The position numbers were made by a program, and so were the translations under genes. From CAVTTH01 sp963737545 (GTDB lineage Bacteria; Verrucomicrobiota; Verrucomicrobiia; Chthoniobacterales; UBA10450), in assembly GCA_963737545.1 (NCBI GenBank), contig CAVTTH010000003.1, positions 1,618,231-1,682,230 of the forward strand: DNA of 64,000 nucleotides, in the 5' to 3' direction. Positions 7,510 through 16,102 of this stretch are shown here, in pieces. Under the pieces are notes generated by a model. That model saw nothing but the letters and a program-made list of their open reading frames with translations, made no database searches and was not told the origin of the DNA. Each line of letters opens with the position of its first letter. Position 1 is the stretch's first letter.

Positions 7510-9610
7510 TCAATACACCAGCACCAGCACGGCGGCTTCTTTCGCTTGTTCCACCACGTCTTCAAATTTCATGTCGGTCGTGTTCGGTTCTTTGAGTTTC
7601 GCGGCTACTTCCGGCACGGATTCCAGGAAACCAAGCAGGAAACTGCTCTTCACCGCGTAATTCACGTTCTCCGGCAACGCACCACTCGTAGATAACGCTG
7701 CTTTCGCGCTGAGCTTGGCCGACACGACGCCGACCACATTGCCGTGCTCATCCACCAACGCACCGCCCGAGTTTCCAGGCTGCACCGGCACGCTGATCTG
7801 GAAATAGCGCGCATCATCCTGCGGGCCGGACAGCGAGCCGATTTCTCCCCGCGCAAACTTCGGCGCGAACCCTTGCAAGCCGATGTTGGGAAAACCAACT
7901 GTCGCCACCGTGCTGCCCAACTTCACCGCGCGACTCGTCGCCACTGGCAACGCGGCGAACTTGCCCTCGGCCTTGAGCAACGCCAGGTCATTGGCCGCAT
8001 CCACCTTCACCACTTTGGCCGGGATGATGCCAGCCGCCGTGACCAACCGCACCTGCGCCCCGTCTCCGGCCACATGTTCATTGGTGATCAGATATCCATC
8101 TTCCGTGATGAAGAAACCGGAGCCGGAAGACTCCGGGCGCGACTCTGCAATACTCGTGTTTGAACTGTCGCTCTCTCCCGATGGCGCGTTTCGCGGCTTG
8201 AAATTGCGCGCCAGCTGTTGCCCCTCCGCGATCTGCTCCCGCGTCATTTTATTTTCTAGCTCGGTCGTATATTCCTTCGCGAGCTCAATGCCCTGTCCCG
8301 CCGCCAGCAACAACCACGTGTAAGCCTCAGCATAATTCTTCGCCACGCCCATGCCCAGGTAGTAGCACTCACCCAAAAGGAGTTGAGCCATGGCGTCATT
8401 CTGTTCGGCGGCTTTGCGATACCATTTCATTGCCTCCACCTCGTCTTTCGCCACGCCTTGCCCTGTTCCATAGCAGAACCGAGATTGGATTGAGCTCCGG
8501 CAAGTCCCTGTTCGGCGGCTTTGCGATACCACTTCACGGCTTCCGCCTGATCCCTTGCCACCCCTTGGCCTTGGTGATACGCAACACCGAGACCGTTTTG
8601 AGCCCCAGGCTATCATTCTGTTCGGCGGCTTTGCGATACCACTTCACCGCCTTCGGTATAATTCTTCGGCCACGCCCTGGCCATAAGAGTAGCAGCGGCC
8701 AAGATTACTTCAGCCCCAGCGAGTCCCTGCTCGGCAGCTTTGCGATACCACTTCACCGCCTCCCGGTCATTCTTCGCCACGCCTTCGCCACGTTCGTAGC
8801 AAGACCCAAGAAGTATTGAGCTTTAGCGTAATTCTGCTCGGCGGCTTTGCGATACCACTTCACCGCCTCCGCCTCATCCTTCGCCACACCTTGGCCATTG
8901 GCGTAGCAGACGCCCAGATTGTATTGAGCTTGGACGTGATTCTGCTCGGCGGCTTTGCGAATACCACTTCACCGCCTCCGCCTCATCCTTCGCCACGCCT
9001 TGGCCCTTGGCGTAGCAGCAGCCCAATTGTATTGAGCCTTGGCGCAGACTTCTGCTCGGCGGCTTTGCGATACCACTTCACCGCTTCCGCCTCATCCTTT
9101 GGCACGCCTTGCCCAGCCGCGTAGCGGACGCCCAAATTGTATTGAGCCCCGGCGAGATTCTGCTCGGCGGCTTTGCGATACCACTTCACCGCCTCCAGCG
9201 TCATCCTTCGCCACGCCGTCGCCCTTGGCGTAGCAGAGACCCAAATTGTTTTGCGCCTTGGCGAAATTCTGCTCGGCAGCTTTGCGAAACCACTTCACCG
9301 CTTCGGCGACGTCCTTGGGCACGCCCTCACCATTGAGGTAGGAGCGACCAAGGTCGCTTTGGGCGGGTGCAAAGCCCTGCTCCGCAGCTTTACCAAACCA
9401 TTTGACTGCTTCGGCGAAGTCTTTCGCCACGCTCTCACCGTTGTAGTAGCGAAGCCCAAGTTGATACTCAGATTCTGCGTCACCTGCTTGAGCCTTGGCC
9501 TTGACTTCCTCAAGCGGTCGTTGATCGATTTCGGCCTTTTGCGCGGCCAGTTGAAAGAAAGCGACAGTCAACAGCAACAGAAGCATCAAGACCAACCGAT
9601 TCGCGTTCAT
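7510..9610 (-). pseudogene. Secreted Sel1-repeat protein fused to a trypsin-like protease, multiply frameshifted
   Basis: Reading from 9610 the gene encodes a signal peptide, then about ten 36-residue Sel1-like repeats (AEAVKWYRKAAEQ units), then a trypsin-like domain. The protease triad is visible: His in TNEHVAG, Asp in NDLALLK and Ser in GNSGGAL. The first 135 residues are open to about 9205; the last 320 are open from about 8480 to 7510. Between them single-base indels break the frame several times, for example an extra base at 8956 (GCGAATACC against GCGATACC in sister units) and near 9199. The breaks could be decay or assembly error in a repetitive tract. If whole, it would be a periplasmic HtrA-like enzyme with a Sel1 interaction domain. 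Confidence 0.75.
8390..9480 (-). repeat. Tandem Sel1-coding repeats of about 108 bp
   Basis: About ten direct copies of a 108-bp unit share the core TCGGCGGCTTTGCGATACC (plus-strand reading), at about 8404, 8514, 8622, 8732, 8842, 8948, 9055, 9163, 9271 and 9380. The units nearest the 5' end of the gene are the most diverged. Spacing varies by one or two bases, which is the source of the frameshifts. Confidence 0.8.
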
Positions 9611-9827
9611 ATCGCGAGATTAGTTGGTCCGTCAGTGGAAGAAAAGATGCCAGTTTGGGCGTCCCTCTTTTTCCTTTCAAACTTGGAGCGCCAAACTCGA
9701 TGTTCGAGTGCGAAATGAGATTAGACAAATCTCTCGTTCGGCGGCATCTCAATAATCAAAGACTGAGCACACGCAGAGAAACGCCATTCTTGCCGACGAA
9801 AACCTGTGAAAGTCATTTGTCGAAGTG

Positions 9828-9882
9828 ACCAGTGACCAGTGACCAGTGACAGTGACGAGTGACGAGTGCCGAGGGATGAGTG
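9828..9882. repeat. GTGACNN heptad repeat tract
   Basis: Consecutive seven-base units GTGACCA, GTGACCA, GTGACGA and variants fill this part of the 346-bp gap between the Sel1-protease gene and the antitoxin gene. Nothing else is recognisable in the gap. The same family occurs near the tRNA-Val gene at 15.2-15.5 kb. Confidence 0.6.
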
Positions 9883-9956
9883 GCCGAGTTGAGAACACGG
9901 GAGCAACTTGGAAAAGCCACTGGTTTTTTCGTTCATGATTCGGTATTGTTTACCGG

Positions 9957-10145
9957 ATGAGTGGCATTACTTTCATGGTCGATTCTCGTGGAGAAAAGAC
10001 TGCCGCGGTGATTGATCTGCGCCGATACCGAAAACTTTGGGAGGATTTCTACGACACTGTTTTGGTTGAATCTCGCGCAAAGGAACCGCGGGAAAGCCTC
10101 GCTTCAGTCAAGCGCCGTTTGAAGCTGACCAAGGTGCATGGCTGA
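9957..10145 (+). CDS. Phd/RelB-like antitoxin
   Basis: This 62-residue protein begins with the pattern typical of small antitoxins that pair with RelE/ParE toxins (DSRGEKTAAVIDLRRYRKLWED). It resembles the antitoxin at 58.8 kb in this window in both sequence and length. The stop overlaps the start of a RelE-like toxin gene by 8 bp. The N-terminal half would bind DNA and the C-terminal half the toxin; this is family knowledge. The toxin is broken, so the antitoxin may now be an orphan. Confidence 0.65.
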   Translation: MSGITFMVDSRGEKTAAVIDLRRYRKLWEDFYDTVLVESRAKEPRESLASVKRRLKLTKVHG

Positions 10146-10402
10146 TTACTCGGTTACCTTCGCTCGTTCGGCGCGCAAGGAACTTGAGAAGCTGCCGTCT
10201 GCCACCGCGCGGCGGGTCATAGAGCACATCGAAGCTTTGCTCTTCAATCCGCGGCCTGCGCGTACGGTTAGCTCCAGGGCAGCAGGAATCTTTGGAGGAT
10301 TCGTGTCGGCGATTACCGCGTGATTTATCGCTCGATGACGCGGCTCGGATCATCGATATTTCAATTATTCGTCACAGACGCGATGCTTATCGCGATCTCT
10401 GA
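10138..10402 (+). pseudogene. RelE/ParE-like toxin, broken by two single-base deletions
   Basis: The N-terminus (ADYSVTFARSARKELEKLP) and, in other frames, LQGSRNLWRIRVGDYRVIYR and DDAARIIDISIIRHRRDAYRDL together give a complete RelE-family toxin of about 88 residues. One base is missing near 10271 (GTTAG where GTTAAG is expected), and one near 10333. The literal frame stops at 10323 before the catalytic region. The toxin would be an mRNA interferase or gyrase inhibitor if repaired. Confidence 0.7.
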
Positions 10403-10423
10403 CCATTACAGCCCCATTACAAG

Positions 10424-12059
10424 ATGCCAGAGAAGATCATCCCGCGAGGAGTGCAGCTGCTCCACGATCCGGTTCTGAATAAAGGAAGTGCATTCACCGC
10501 CGCCGAACGCGATGCGCTGGGCCTGCACGGTCTGTTGCCGCCTCACGCCCAAACGCTGGCCGAGCAGGTCGAGCGAGTGCTCGGCAATCTGGCGCGCAAA
10601 CCAACGGAGTTGGAACGCTACATCTCGCTCATCGCGCTGGCCGGACGAAACCAAACGCTGTTTTACCGCATCCTGGTCGATCATATCGAGCAGATGATGC
10701 CGATCATCTACACGCCCACGGTCGGCGAGGCGTGCCAGGAATATGATCGAATTTTCCGCCGCCCGGCCGGGCTCTACATTTCAGCGGAAGATCGGGGCCG
10801 CGTGGCGGAGGTATTGCGCAATTGGCCGGAGCGGAATGTGCGCGTGATCGTGGTGACAGATGGCGAGCGCATCCTCGGCCTCGGCGATCTGGGGAGCGAC
10901 GGCATGGGCATACCGATCGGCAAACTTATGTTGTACACGGCCTGCGCCGGCGTGCATCCGTCTCAGTGCCTGCCGGTGACGATTGATGTGGGCACCAACA
11001 ACGCCACGCTGCTGGTCGATCCACTTTACTTCGGCCTGCGACAGCGACGCTTGCGCGGCCCGGAATACGACGCGCTGATCGACGAGTTCATCGAAGCCGC
11101 GACCAAACTCTTTCCGCAGCTGCTGATTCAGTTCGAAGACTTTGGCAACGAGAATGCCTTTCGCTTGTTGGAACGATATCAGGAGCGGATCTGCACGTTT
11201 AATGACGACATCCAGGGCACGGCCGCCGTCGCGCTGGCGGGCCTCTACAGCGCTTTGCGCATTACGGGTGAAACTCTTCGCGACCAACGAGTGCTATTTT
11301 TCGGCGCGGGTGAAGCCGGCATCGGAATCGCAAATCTTTTCGTCTCGGCGCTCATGGAAGCCGGGTTGCCGCAGAACGAGGCGCGCGCTCGCTGCTGGTT
11401 TGTGGATTCCAAGGGGCTCGTCGTGCGGAGCCGAAGCGATCTTTCCAGCCACAAGCGCGTCTTTGCGCAGGATCACGAGCCGCTGACCGACCCTGTCGCA
11501 ATTATCGAAAGCCGTGCGGCCGAGCGTGTTGATTGGAGTTTCCGGAAAACCGGGAGTGTTCTCGCGCGCCGTGCTCGAAGCTGCTGCCCGCCAGGCTGCG
11601 CGGCCGATCGTCTTCGCTTTGTCGAATCCCACCTCCCTGGTCGAATGCACAGCCGAGGAAGCGTATCGCTGGACCGAAGGACGCGCGATCTTTGCCAGCG
11701 GAAGCCCGTTCGATCCAGTGTCGTTATTCGGCCGCCGCTTCGTGCCGGGCCAGGGTAACAATGCTTACATCTTTCCCGGCGTCGGCCTGGGCGTGATCGC
11801 ATGCGCGAGCCGGCTCGTGACCGATGAGATGTTCCTCGCGGCCGCGCGGGCGCTGGCGCAACAGGTTTCGCAGGCGGAACTGGATGAGGGCAGACTGTAT
11901 CCACGCCTCACCCACATTCGTGAGGTTTCTCGCGCAGTAGCCGCAGCAGTGATCCGGGTTGCGTGTGAAAAAGGATTGGCCGGTGTGGCCGTGCCGGACG
12001 ATCTCGACGAATACGTCCGATCGCTGATGTATGAGCCGGAATACCGCAACTACGTATAA
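10424..12059 (+). CDS. NAD-dependent malic enzyme, single frameshift
   Basis: Oxidative decarboxylation of malate to pyruvate. The N-terminal malic domain has the IIYTPTVGEAC signature and the FEDFGNENAF metal-binding block; the NAD domain has LFFGAGEAGIGIA. The literal frame runs to 11758, but after VAIIES at about 11511 the true sequence (VRPSVLIGVSGKPGVFS, then IFPGVGLG) continues one base over and ends at 12059. One extra C in AGCCGTGCGG explains it. The combined product is about 545 residues, a normal length for the long bacterial form. It lies in the tract bounded by korB tail copies two and three. Sequencing error is a strong alternative to decay. Confidence 0.82.
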
Positions 12060-12078
12060 CGGCAGGGGGAATTGAATG

Positions 12079-12156
12079 GAAGGCCCGCTCGGCTATCGCA
12101 GCAACATCGGCATCCCTGCCGAACAGGCGAAAGCGCTGATTAACGAGTTGCTATAA
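12079..12156 (+). pseudogene. Orphan korB 3' end (third copy)
   Basis: Twenty-five codons encode EGPLGYRSNIGIPAEQAKALINELL and a stop. This is closer to the second tail copy (GYRSNI, ALINELL) than to korB1 itself (AFRKLG, ALVNELL). It begins 20 bp after the malic enzyme stop and has no korB body. Together with copies one and two it brackets two blocks of unrelated genes. Confidence 0.75.
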
Positions 12157-12280
12157 ATTTCATCACAACAGACGCCAGCTTGCCGACGTCCTCAAAGGCA
12201 CAGAGTGACTCGCAAGAAGGTAGCAGGTACACAGTGACGATCGAAGTGGCGAGCATGGTCAGTAAGATATTTCTGTTCAT
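12140..12280 (-). CDS. Possible small exported peptide
   Basis: A 46-residue reading frame starts at ATG 12280 behind a very strong ribosome site (AGGAGGAGCAA). It has a hydrophobic N-terminus and a possible lipobox-like LLPSC at about residues 19-23. It ends antisense to the third korB tail. Nothing else suggests a function. The strong ribosome site is the main reason to include it. Confidence 0.4.
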   Translation of the reverse strand: MNRNILLTMLATSIVTVYLLPSCESLCAFEDVGKLASVVMKFIATR

Positions 12281-12375
12281 TTGCTCCTCCTATTTGGCGG
12301 GACTTCCAGCGGGTGTCCCCATCATGCCTGAGAGCCGGCGCTCGCACTAGCCAGCCAAACTTCTCTCGCGCGCCG

Positions 12376-13695
12376 CTAATCGGCAGTTGCAGTCTTGCTC
12401 TCCTGTTCCTTCCTCTTCTCTATCTCGACGTAGTCGCGCGCGTCGTAGCCGAGATAAACCTGACGCGGGCGCGCGATCTTCTGCTCGCCGTCCAGAAGCA
12501 TCTCTTCCCACTGCGCGAGCCAGCCGGATGTTCGCGGGATCGCAAACAGCACCGGGAACATGTCTACCGGCAAGCCCATCGCTTGGTAGATGATCCCCGA
12601 ATAGAAGTCCACGTTCGGATACAGCTTGCGCGAGACGAAGTAATCATCCTCCAGCGCAATGCGCTCAAGCTCGAGAGCGATGTCCAGCACCGGGTTCTTG
12701 CCGGTGACTTCAAACACCTCGTCGGCGATCTGCTTGATTATTTTTGCGCGCGGGTCGTAGTTCTTGTAGACCCGGTGCCCGAATCCCATGAGCCGAACTT
12801 CGCCGTCCTTGACCTTCTTGATGTACTCGGGCACGCGGCCCTTCGATCCTATCTCGTTTAGCATCCGAAGCACCGCTTCGTTTGCCCCGCCGTGCAGCGG
12901 GCCGTATAGCGCTGCCGCCGCGCCGGCGACCGCCGAGTAAGGATCGACGTGCGAGCTTCCGATGCTGCGCATCGCATTCGTTCCGCAGTTCTGTTCGTGA
13001 TCTGCGTGCAGGATGAACAGCACATCAAGCGCATGCTCGAGCACTCGATTCGGTTTGTACTTCATCTCGGTCATCTTGAACATCATGTTCAGGAAGTTGC
13101 CGGGATAGGACAGATCGTCGTCGGGATAGTCGTAAGGCATCCCCACGCTGTGACGATACGCGAACGCTGCAAGCGTCGGCATCTTGGCTATCAGCCGGAA
13201 AATCTGATGGCGGCGCGATTCGGGATTGAAGATATCTTTCGCGTCGTTATAGAAGGTCGACAGCGCGCCGACGGTCCCGATCAGCATTCCCATCGGGTGC
13301 GCATCGTAGTGAAACCCATCCATGAACTTCTTGATTTGTTCGTGGATGAACGTGTGCTGGGTAATGTTCCACGACCAGTCTGTTAGCTGCGTAGGCGTCG
13401 GCAGCTCGCCGTGCAGAAGCAGGTAAGCAACTTCGAGATACGTGCTCTTTTCGGCAAGCTGCTCGATCGGGTAGCCGCGATAACGCAGGATGCCTTTGTC
13501 GCCGTCGATGAAGGTGACCCGGCTCTTGCACGACGCCGTATTCATGAACGCGGGGTCGTAGCTCATCAGTCCGAAGTCGTCGTCCGACACCTTGATCTTC
13601 CGAAGGTCCATCGCCCGGACGACTCCGTTCTCGATCGGAAGCTCGTATTGCTTCCCGGTTCTGTTGTCTGTGACTGTCAGCGTATTCGCACTCAT
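12376..13695 (-). CDS. gltA: Citrate synthase
   Basis: Condenses acetyl-CoA and oxaloacetate in the TCA cycle. This 439-residue protein is of the hexameric type II kind, with an N-terminal beta domain before the large helical domain. The catalytic histidines lie in GSSHVDPY/GPLHGGAN and GFGHRVYKNYDPR, and the catalytic Asp is in the GLPVDMFPVLFAI region. The start is ATG 13695, preceded by GGGGAGGAAGT; an upstream in-frame extension to 13755 is unlikely. The gene stands alone, convergent with the malic enzyme tract. The C-terminus ends in a short polar tail. Confidence 0.95.
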   Translation of the reverse strand: MSANTLTVTDNRTGKQYELPIENGVVRAMDLRKIKVSDDDFGLMSYDPAFMNTASCKSRVTFIDGDKGILRYRGYPIEQLAEKSTYLEVAYLLLHGELPTPTQLTDWSWNITQHTFIHEQIKKFMDGFHYDAHPMGMLIGTVGALSTFYNDAKDIFNPESRRHQIFRLIAKMPTLAAFAYRHSVGMPYDYPDDDLSYPGNFLNMMFKMTEMKYKPNRVLEHALDVLFILHADHEQNCGTNAMRSIGSSHVDPYSAVAGAAAALYGPLHGGANEAVLRMLNEIGSKGRVPEYIKKVKDGEVRLMGFGHRVYKNYDPRAKIIKQIADEVFEVTGKNPVLDIALELERIALEDDYFVSRKLYPNVDFYSGIIYQAMGLPVDMFPVLFAIPRTSGWLAQWEEMLLDGEQKIARPRQVYLGYDARDYVEIEKRKEQESKTATAD

Positions 13696-13924
13696 ACTTC
13701 CTCCCCGGCTCTCGGTTGAGAGCGAACGTATCGCGTGGCTCGAAGTGAAAGTCATTTAGTCATCCAAAATGTAAACACGCGACGGGCAGCGGTTCTATCC
13801 ATCGCCTAGATGACATGTAAAGAGTGCGGGCAAGTGGTTAAGCTCCCCTGCACTTTTAAGAAAAGTGTCATTATTTAACATTTTACGAATCGTTCCCGCT
13901 TCTCGGAAGGGAGCAAAGGCTGGA

Positions 13925-15046
13925 TCATCGAGGGCCGGCACGATTAAGCTGCAGCAGGATTTTTTCCTCGTTCTCGATAATCGTGCCCTGATTTTGCTTA
14001 ATCGTGGTCTGATTGTCCAGGATCTCCGTCTGATTGTCGCGCAGCTCGGAAAGCGAACCGATCAGCATGGCGTGATCCATGTTGTTCGACGCCGCCTCGG
14101 CCACCTTGAGCAACAGTTCGCCAATACCGGTCAGCGTGGTTCCCCACTTCATTTTCTGATCGCTCGCCAAAGAAACGCCCGCGTAGCCGTGAATCTGCAA
14201 CGGTATGGCAGCGAGGCCGGTGTGGCCTCTTGCTTCCAGAATCTTACCCAACACCTTGACCGCGATGCCGCCTCCGCGCACTGCTTTTGCGGCGTTGCTG
14301 ACAGCCACCGGGTTGTTGAGGATGACGAGATTGACGGTCTGGCCCAGTTCGTAATCGATAAAGGAATCGGGCCGCGAGCCGAGCGGCGCTCCCGCCGTGT
14401 AGCGGCTCTCCAGGATCTGCCGAAGAATTGGGAGCGCATCAGCGGCGTTGCCCAGTTCGGCCGGCAGATTGCTGAACAGTGGGCTCATGGGCTGCATGGC
14501 GCGGTGCAACGGGAAGAGCACCTGCAATGGGATGGTTTGAATCAACTGAATCTCATCGTTGAATGAAATTTGCGGCGCCCCCGGATCGGCGATGAGGGTC
14601 AGTTGATTAAAAATGGTCTGCAGATTCTGAAGAAGCGTCAACAGGTCCTGCCGAAACGCCGGACCCTCGGGGCCGTTGACGAACGCGTCGCGCCCGTCGG
14701 TCTCTTCCGTAACGACTCGCGAGGCTTCCTGGAGCCCATCGGTGATGAACGTCCGCACCTGGCCCGAAAGGGTCTGCAATCCGGTCTGGATCGTGCTGCG
14801 AATCTGGTTGGCTTGATCGAGAGCATCGGCTGCGTTATCCCGCGCTTCTGTGGCGCGATCCCTGGCTTGCGTGGCCCGGGAAGTGGCGGTGTTCGCCGCA
14901 TTGAGGATATCATTTAAGATGTTCGCGCGGCTGTTCGGTGCGAGCAGCAGTGCGCAAAGGGAAATGACGGCGACGGTTAGCGATCTCGGATTTGCGAACA
15001 TTGGGCGCCCGAACCCGAGCGCGTTAAGAAGGTTTCTGGTTTGCAT
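13925..15046 (-). CDS. Exported coiled-coil protein of unknown function
   Basis: This 373-residue protein has a signal peptide (hydrophobic stretch about residues 20-38, cleavage near SRA-N). A heptad-rich segment follows (TATSRATQARDRATEARDNAADALDQ and on), then a mixed middle part and a C-terminal glutamine/asparagine-rich helix (NQTEILDNQTTIKQNQGTI). The start ATG 15046 has AAAGGA eight bases upstream; the longer frame to 15160 runs into the tRNA-side repeats and is not credible. No known domain is recognised. The architecture suggests a periplasmic or surface structural protein. Confidence 0.7.
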   Translation of the reverse strand: MQTRNLLNALGFGRPMFANPRSLTVAVISLCALLLAPNSRANILNDILNAANTATSRATQARDRATEARDNAADALDQANQIRSTIQTGLQTLSGQVRTFITDGLQEASRVVTEETDGRDAFVNGPEGPAFRQDLLTLLQNLQTIFNQLTLIADPGAPQISFNDEIQLIQTIPLQVLFPLHRAMQPMSPLFSNLPAELGNAADALPILRQILESRYTAGAPLGSRPDSFIDYELGQTVNLVILNNPVAVSNAAKAVRGGGIAVKVLGKILEARGHTGLAAIPLQIHGYAGVSLASDQKMKWGTTLTGIGELLLKVAEAASNNMDHAMLIGSLSELRDNQTEILDNQTTIKQNQGTIIENEEKILLQLNRAGPR

Positions 15047-15184
15047 GATTATCCTTTCGTTGGGAGATGATGTTTTCGGGGCAAACATTGTGACGAACGC
15101 GCGCCTGACTAACAAGCAAAAAACCACTGCGCGTCGCGATGACCAATTGCCTCGCATCACGCCGCGGTGACCGCTCGTAACGAA

Positions 15185-15215
15185 TAGTGATGAGTGACTA
15201 GTGACAGGTGACGAG
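15185..15215. repeat. GTGACNN heptad tract upstream of tRNA-Val fragment
   Basis: Degenerate seven-base units (GTGATGA, GTGACTA, GTGACAG, GTGACGA). Two more tracts of the same kind lie at 15325-15356 and 15450-15480, so the tRNA-Val gene and its partial copy are framed by them. Confidence 0.55.
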
Positions 15216-15269
15216 ATTCAAAGGTCGCGATTTTGCGTCCTAAGAACGGAATCGAAAACTGGGTAAACA

Positions 15270-15296
15270 TGCGCGATGCGGAGTTCGAACCAGCGA
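15270..15296 (-). repeat. Partial copy of the tRNA-Val 3' half
   Basis: GCGCGATGCGGAGTTCGAAC and the following AGCGAC match the 3' acceptor and T-arm of the intact tRNA-Val at 15368-15394 with only a few mismatches. The anticodon arm and 5' half are missing. Such 3'-half copies are typical of integration scars at tRNA genes, but no integrase is nearby. Confidence 0.6.
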
Positions 15297-15363
15297 CTTG
15301 TCGCCGCGGCGACCGCGCATGCCAGAGGTGATGAGTGACGAGTGACAAGTGATGAGACAACAC

Positions 15364-15438
15364 ATGGTGCGCGATGCTGGGTTCGAACCAGCGACCCCTT
15401 GCGTGTGAAGCAAGTGCTCTACCACTGAGCTAATCGCG
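15364..15438 (-). tRNA. tRNA-Val (anticodon CAC)
   Basis: On the minus strand the acceptor stem is GCGCGAT paired with ATCGCGC, followed by A and the CCA end, which is encoded. The D arm (AGCTCAGTGGTAGAGC), the anticodon arm CTTGC-TTCACAC-GCAAG and the T arm GCTGG-TTCGAAC-CCAGC are all complete. Anticodon CAC reads GUG valine codons. Confidence 0.93.
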
Positions 15439-15526
15439 CGATCGAGAGAAGGGATAAGTGACGAGTGACGAGTGACGAGTCAAGCGCGGCGCTTGCGCTT
15501 TTCGCGGGGCGTTTCTATAGAGAGGG

Positions 15527-15973
15527 ATGTCCGAACATAAAGTTAATCTTCGTTGGGAGCGCGGCGATGCGCCGTTCGAATATCCAAAATATTCGCGGAA
15601 TCATACCTGGAAGTTTGATGGCGGTCACGAGATGACGGCCACGGCCGCGCCCGCTTATCTGGGCGACCCGAAAAATGTCGATCCGGAGGAAGCGTTTGTC
15701 GCGTCGCTCTCGAGCTGTCACATGCTCACGTTCCTCGCCGTCGCCTGCAAAAAGAGGTTCGTCCTCGACGAGTACACCGATGATGCGGTCGGCCACATGG
15801 AAAAAAACGAAAACGGCAAACTGGCGATCACGCGCGTGGAATTGCATCCCAAGCTCAAGTTTTCCGGCGAGAAACAACCGACCGAGCAGGAGCTCGACGA
15901 GATGCATCATTTCGCGCATAACGAATGTTTCATCGCGAACTCGGTGAAAACGAAAGTGACGGTCGAGAAATAA
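15527..15973 (+). CDS. OsmC/Ohr-family peroxide-reducing protein
   Basis: This 148-residue protein has the OsmC fold with the two redox cysteines C64 (SLSSCHML) and C134 (HNECFIANS), so thiol-dependent reduction of organic hydroperoxides is likely. Family members act in the cytoplasm against oxidative stress. A GAGAGGG ribosome site precedes the ATG. A palindromic repeat begins two bases after the stop. The substrate is unknown, and OsmC-like subfamilies are hard to separate by eye. Confidence 0.88.
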   Translation: MSEHKVNLRWERGDAPFEYPKYSRNHTWKFDGGHEMTATAAPAYLGDPKNVDPEEAFVASLSSCHMLTFLAVACKKRFVLDEYTDDAVGHMEKNENGKLAITRVELHPKLKFSGEKQPTEQELDEMHHFAHNECFIANSVKTKVTVEK

Positions 15974-15975
15974 GT

Positions 15976-16050
15976 CTGTAGCCGCCGCCCTGTGGGCGGC
16001 GTGATGATCCAGCCGAAAACCAAACGCCGCCCATAGGGCGGCGGCTACAG
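15976..16050. repeat. Palindromic TGTAGCCGCCGCC repeat after the OsmC gene
   Basis: CTGTAGCCGCCGCCCTGTGG on the left is matched by an inverted arm ending GGGCGGCGGCTACAG on the right, with about 30 bp between. It belongs with the elements at 17468 and 27475, which share TGTAG/CTACA termini and a GC-rich stem. It begins just after a stop codon and could act as a transcription terminator or mobile REP-like element. Confidence 0.75.
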
Positions 16051-16102
16051 CGATCAAAAATCTGTGTAAATCTGTGAAATCTGTGGACGACTTCTTCAGA
16101 GC

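Noticed and set aside
13851..13868. Rho-independent terminator between gltA and the coiled-coil gene
   Set aside because: The stem CACTTTT/AAAAGTG is short and AT-rich and has no T-run on the needed strand.
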